64,000 nt of DNA from Bacteroidota bacterium. GTDB taxonomy: Bacteria > Bacteroidota > JABWAT01. Every line of letters starts with the position of its first letter. Position 1 is the stretch's first letter. The notes under the pieces are model-generated. The model did no database searches. It was not told the origin of the DNA and worked only from the letters and a program-made list of their open reading frames with translations. A program made the position numbers and the translations under genes. The stretch spans positions 1 through 64,000 of the forward strand of contig JAIUNL010000004.1 of the NCBI GenBank assembly GCA_020161835.1, written 5' to 3'. This document shows positions 61,467-64,000 of this stretch, one piece after another.

Positions 61467-63845
61467 ATGAAACTCATTTTTATATCAGTTCTTGTTTCTG
61501 TTCTCACTTTATTTTCAAATCCGACCTCGGCACAGAACGCCATATCAGACAGTCTTCTTGCCGTGCTTAATTCACACACAACATCGGACACCGCAAAAGT
61601 GAATTTGCTGGTTGAACTGGCTCACTCTTACTGGATAAAAACACCCGATATGGGTCGGCCTTATGCCATTCAGGCAGGAGAATTGGCTGATCAGTTGGCG
61701 TTCAAAAAAGGAAAAGCCCAAAGTTTGTGGGTTTTGGGTCTCTCTTACATCAAATCAGATCCTGCACTTGCAATTGAAACCATTCAAAAAGCAATTAAAC
61801 TGGCCGGTGAAATCAACTTTAAAGCCGGAGTTGCCAGGTATACCTATAATCTGGCTCTGGTTTATAAGGCAAAGGGCGACATTCCGCAGGCTATTGAATC
61901 CGACCGTCAGGCCATTACCCTGTTTTCCGGCTTGCAGGATAGCCTTTGGGTTGCACGGGTCACGCTCAACCTTGCACTTATTCTAAAAGAAACCGGAAAT
62001 TTTGAAGAATCGATACCGGAGTATCAGAAAGCGCTTAGATTGTTTGAAGCTTTGAAGATTAAATCTTCAATTGCAACCTGTTTAAACAGTTTAGGTACCA
62101 TAAATGGCTATCAGGGAAATTACCCGCTTGCACTTGACTATTATCAGCGATTTTTAAAAAACAGCGAAGAACGTCAGGATGAAAAGGATATCACGGCTGG
62201 ACTTTTAAATATCGGGGTGATTTATTTATCGTTGTCCGATTTTCCCAAATCTCTTGATTATTCTCAGCGGGCTTTGAAACTGGCAGAAAAACTGCAGAGA
62301 AAAAGGGAACATGCCACCATTCTGGTTAATATCGGAGTCGCCTATCAGAAAATGAATAACCCTCAGGCCCTTGTCAACTTTGAAAGAGCCCTTCAAATAA
62401 GTGAGGGGATGACAGAAAAAATGCTGACCATTGGCATTCTGAGCAACATCGGTGACTATTATCTGCAATACGGCGAACTGGAAAAATCATTTGATTATTA
62501 CCAAAAAGTTTTAAAGCTTTCTGAAGAACTTAAAAAAAAGCGTACCCTTTGTGAAGCACAGGAAAAAATCGGCAACATTTACCTTCAGCAGAAAAAATAT
62601 TCCGCAGCCCTGAGTTTTTCCCAAAAAAGCCTGGCCCTTGCCAACGAACTGAATTTACTGGAAAGACAACAGGGAAATCATGGTCAGCTCGCAGAAATTT
62701 ATGCTGCTACCCGGGACTATAAAAACGCCTTTATCCACCAAAAGCTGTTTAAGGAAATCAATGACAGTCTTTACAATACAGAGAACCTCAGAAAAATAAC
62801 TGAACTGGAATTTGCCTATAAATACGATAAGGAAAAACAGGCGCTTGAATTGGAGCAGCAGAAAATAGATGCCATTCATGAAGCAGAAGAAAAACAACAG
62901 CAAATCATCATTATTTCATTGATATTCGGATTTCTGATGGTGTCCTCCCTGGCAGTTTTTGTTTACCGGTCTTACCGGCTCAAACATCAAACAAATCTGG
63001 TTCTCATCCGGCAAAAACAGGAAATTGAAACCATTAACGAAGAGCTGGTTCAGTTAAATAAAGAGATATCTGCTCAGAGGGATGAAATCACAGCCATCAA
63101 TTCCGAAATGGAAAAGAAAAATGCAAAACTTGAAGAGCTGAACGCCACCAAGGACAAATTTTTCGGGATTATCGCACATGATCTGAAAAATCCATTCAAT
63201 ATCATTCTGGGCTTTTCCACCTTATTGAAAGAATCTCCTGACGATTATGATTTGAAGGAAACACAGAGTTTTGTCGGGATGATGCATAATTCCGCTCAAA
63301 GTGCCTATAAACTGCTCGAAAATCTGTTGGAATGGTCGAGATCGCAAACCGGAAGAATTGAGTATAAACCCCACGATTTGTTGTTACAAAATCTGGTGGT
63401 GGAAAATCAAAAATTGTGCGAGAATATGGCCGCATCGAAAAATATTTCAATCCACCATGACATACCCGACAATCTGATTGTTTATGGCGATTATGACATG
63501 TTAAATACTGTTCTCCGGAATTTAATCACGAACGCAATCAAATTTACTCACAAGGGCGGGGAAATCACGATTTACGCAAGTTCACAGAACGATGAAATTG
63601 CAATTTCTGTGCGGGATACGGGAATGGGTATGGATGACAAAACCCGGAATAAACTATTCAAAATCAACGAAAAAATTTCGATCGTTGGCACAGAAAAGGA
63701 AAAAGGAACGGGTATCGGATTGCTGCTCTGCAAAGAATTTGTGGAAAGACATGGCGGGGAAATTACTGTGGAAAGTGAACTGGGAAAAGGCAGTGAATTT
63801 AAATTTACCATTCCGGTAAAATATGAACTGGTTAGTTTTGAGTAG
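61467..63845 (+). CDS. TPR-containing histidine kinase
   Basis: The protein has 792 residues. A signal peptide (1-22) is followed by about nine TPR-type repeats (about 40-440; repeated A-x-x-Y-x-x-A-L patterns such as YPLALDYYQRFLK and PQALVNFERALQI). A membrane segment lies at about 475-497 (IIIISLIFGFLMVSSLAVFV), then a long coiled coil (about 505-560), HisKA with HDLKNPFNIILGFS, and HATPase (RNLITNAIKFTH, DTGMGMDD, GTGIGLLLCKEF). This TPR-kinase type is common in Bacteroidota. The partner regulator is not adjacent. Confidence 0.92.
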   Translation: MKLIFISVLVSVLTLFSNPTSAQNAISDSLLAVLNSHTTSDTAKVNLLVELAHSYWIKTPDMGRPYAIQAGELADQLAFKKGKAQSLWVLGLSYIKSDPALAIETIQKAIKLAGEINFKAGVARYTYNLALVYKAKGDIPQAIESDRQAITLFSGLQDSLWVARVTLNLALILKETGNFEESIPEYQKALRLFEALKIKSSIATCLNSLGTINGYQGNYPLALDYYQRFLKNSEERQDEKDITAGLLNIGVIYLSLSDFPKSLDYSQRALKLAEKLQRKREHATILVNIGVAYQKMNNPQALVNFERALQISEGMTEKMLTIGILSNIGDYYLQYGELEKSFDYYQKVLKLSEELKKKRTLCEAQEKIGNIYLQQKKYSAALSFSQKSLALANELNLLERQQGNHGQLAEIYAATRDYKNAFIHQKLFKEINDSLYNTENLRKITELEFAYKYDKEKQALELEQQKIDAIHEAEEKQQQIIIISLIFGFLMVSSLAVFVYRSYRLKHQTNLVLIRQKQEIETINEELVQLNKEISAQRDEITAINSEMEKKNAKLEELNATKDKFFGIIAHDLKNPFNIILGFSTLLKESPDDYDLKETQSFVGMMHNSAQSAYKLLENLLEWSRSQTGRIEYKPHDLLLQNLVVENQKLCENMAASKNISIHHDIPDNLIVYGDYDMLNTVLRNLITNAIKFTHKGGEITIYASSQNDEIAISVRDTGMGMDDKTRNKLFKINEKISIVGTEKEKGTGIGLLLCKEFVERHGGEITVESELGKGSEFKFTIPVKYELVSFE

Positions 63846-63883
63846 AGGGACGGGGAAAAGGAAGGACTTTAGAGAAAAACACT

Positions 63884-63911
63884 GGATCCCGGACCACGTC
63901 CGGGATGACAA
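63884..63911. repeat. CCCGGACCACGTCCGGG word
   Basis: A variant of the dispersed inverted word (GGATCCCGGACCACGTCCGG) lies just past the TPR-kinase stop. Confidence 0.7.
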
Positions 63912-63972
63912 TCTTATAAATCCCACCCCAACCCCCGAAACCTTTCCGAAACCAACCCCGTACAACTCAGCC

Positions 63973-63996
63973 GGTTGTCTGCTTGACAACCTTTTT
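63973..63996 (+). terminator. Intrinsic terminator after TPR-kinase gene
   Basis: GGTTGTC / GACAACC form a 7-bp stem with loop TGCTT, followed by TTTTT. It lies about 130 bp past the stop of the kinase gene. Confidence 0.8.
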
Positions 63997-64000
63997 AATA

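Noticed and set aside
63654..63989. Minus-strand frame at the right edge
   Set aside because: It is antisense to the HATPase domain of the TPR kinase and continues into a repeat word and terminator.

Overview
The window looks like chromosomal DNA of a Bacteroidota-type (FCB group) bacterium, perhaps near the Ignavibacteria side. Three things point there. Several secreted proteins end in type IX secretion (T9SS) sorting domains of the YPNPFNP type. Several genes are preceded by the Bacteroidota promoter signature TAnnTTTG, including a complete -33/-7 pair in front of a tRNA-Asn. Many genes lack a Shine-Dalgarno sequence. No rRNA, transposase, integrase, phage gene or CRISPR array is visible.

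Layout. (1) 1-14195: a tandem array of six paralogous minus-strand genes for large secreted T9SS cargo proteins (the first cut by the window edge). They are built from a shared BNR/Asp-box propeller-like half, a half made of about 130-residue beta-type modules, and one of two C-terminal sorting domains. Copies of a palindromic GAGAC element separate most of them. (2) 14590-18245: glnD and murI on the plus strand. (3) 18482-21586: a polysaccharide flippase, a hexapeptide acyltransferase and a one-domain voltage-gated cation channel. (4) 22011-25826: a small secreted Lys/Ala-rich protein and an NtrB/NtrC-like two-component pair. (5) 26043-33943: an AttH/CrtC-like secreted protein, an adhesin-type lipoprotein, the potassium transporter Kup behind a histidine kinase, and a sigma-54 response regulator translationally coupled to a heavy-metal-binding lipoprotein. 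(6) 34267-45983: an APC amino-acid permease, a YefM-YoeB toxin-antitoxin pair with a visible operator, and a carbohydrate region (GH5 with T9SS tail, GH2, DUF5060/GH-A protein, Gfo/Idh/MocA oxidoreductase) mixed with small genes. (7) 46509-47753: a CAAX-type M48 protease. (8) 48046-51423: a four-gene copper-type module (Cys-rich small protein, MbnP-like lipoprotein, diheme MauG/CCP-like peroxidase, CDxC outer-membrane protein). (9) 51800-56748: a candidate structured RNA, a YgjV-type membrane protein with two small partners, a lipoprotein and an LVIVD-repeat T9SS protein. (10) 57009-63845: clpC, a CE1-type esterase, tRNA-Asn and a TPR hybrid histidine kinase.

The intergenic DNA is unusually rich in repeats. 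There are two palindromic families (GAGAC and CCGACC types), several widely seen inverted-repeat words (CCCGGACTTGATCCGGG, CGACTCCGCTCAG, CACAGAG), and more than ten loci of degenerate tandem words that all keep a 7-bp period. The word itself differs from locus to locus. These heptad arrays often abut, or even provide, the stop codon of the neighbouring gene (murI, flippase, clpC).

Genes that plausibly act together are the copper-type module, the kinase-Kup pair, the NtrB/NtrC pair, the YefM-YoeB pair and the glycoside hydrolases. The secretion machinery for the T9SS cargo is not in the window.
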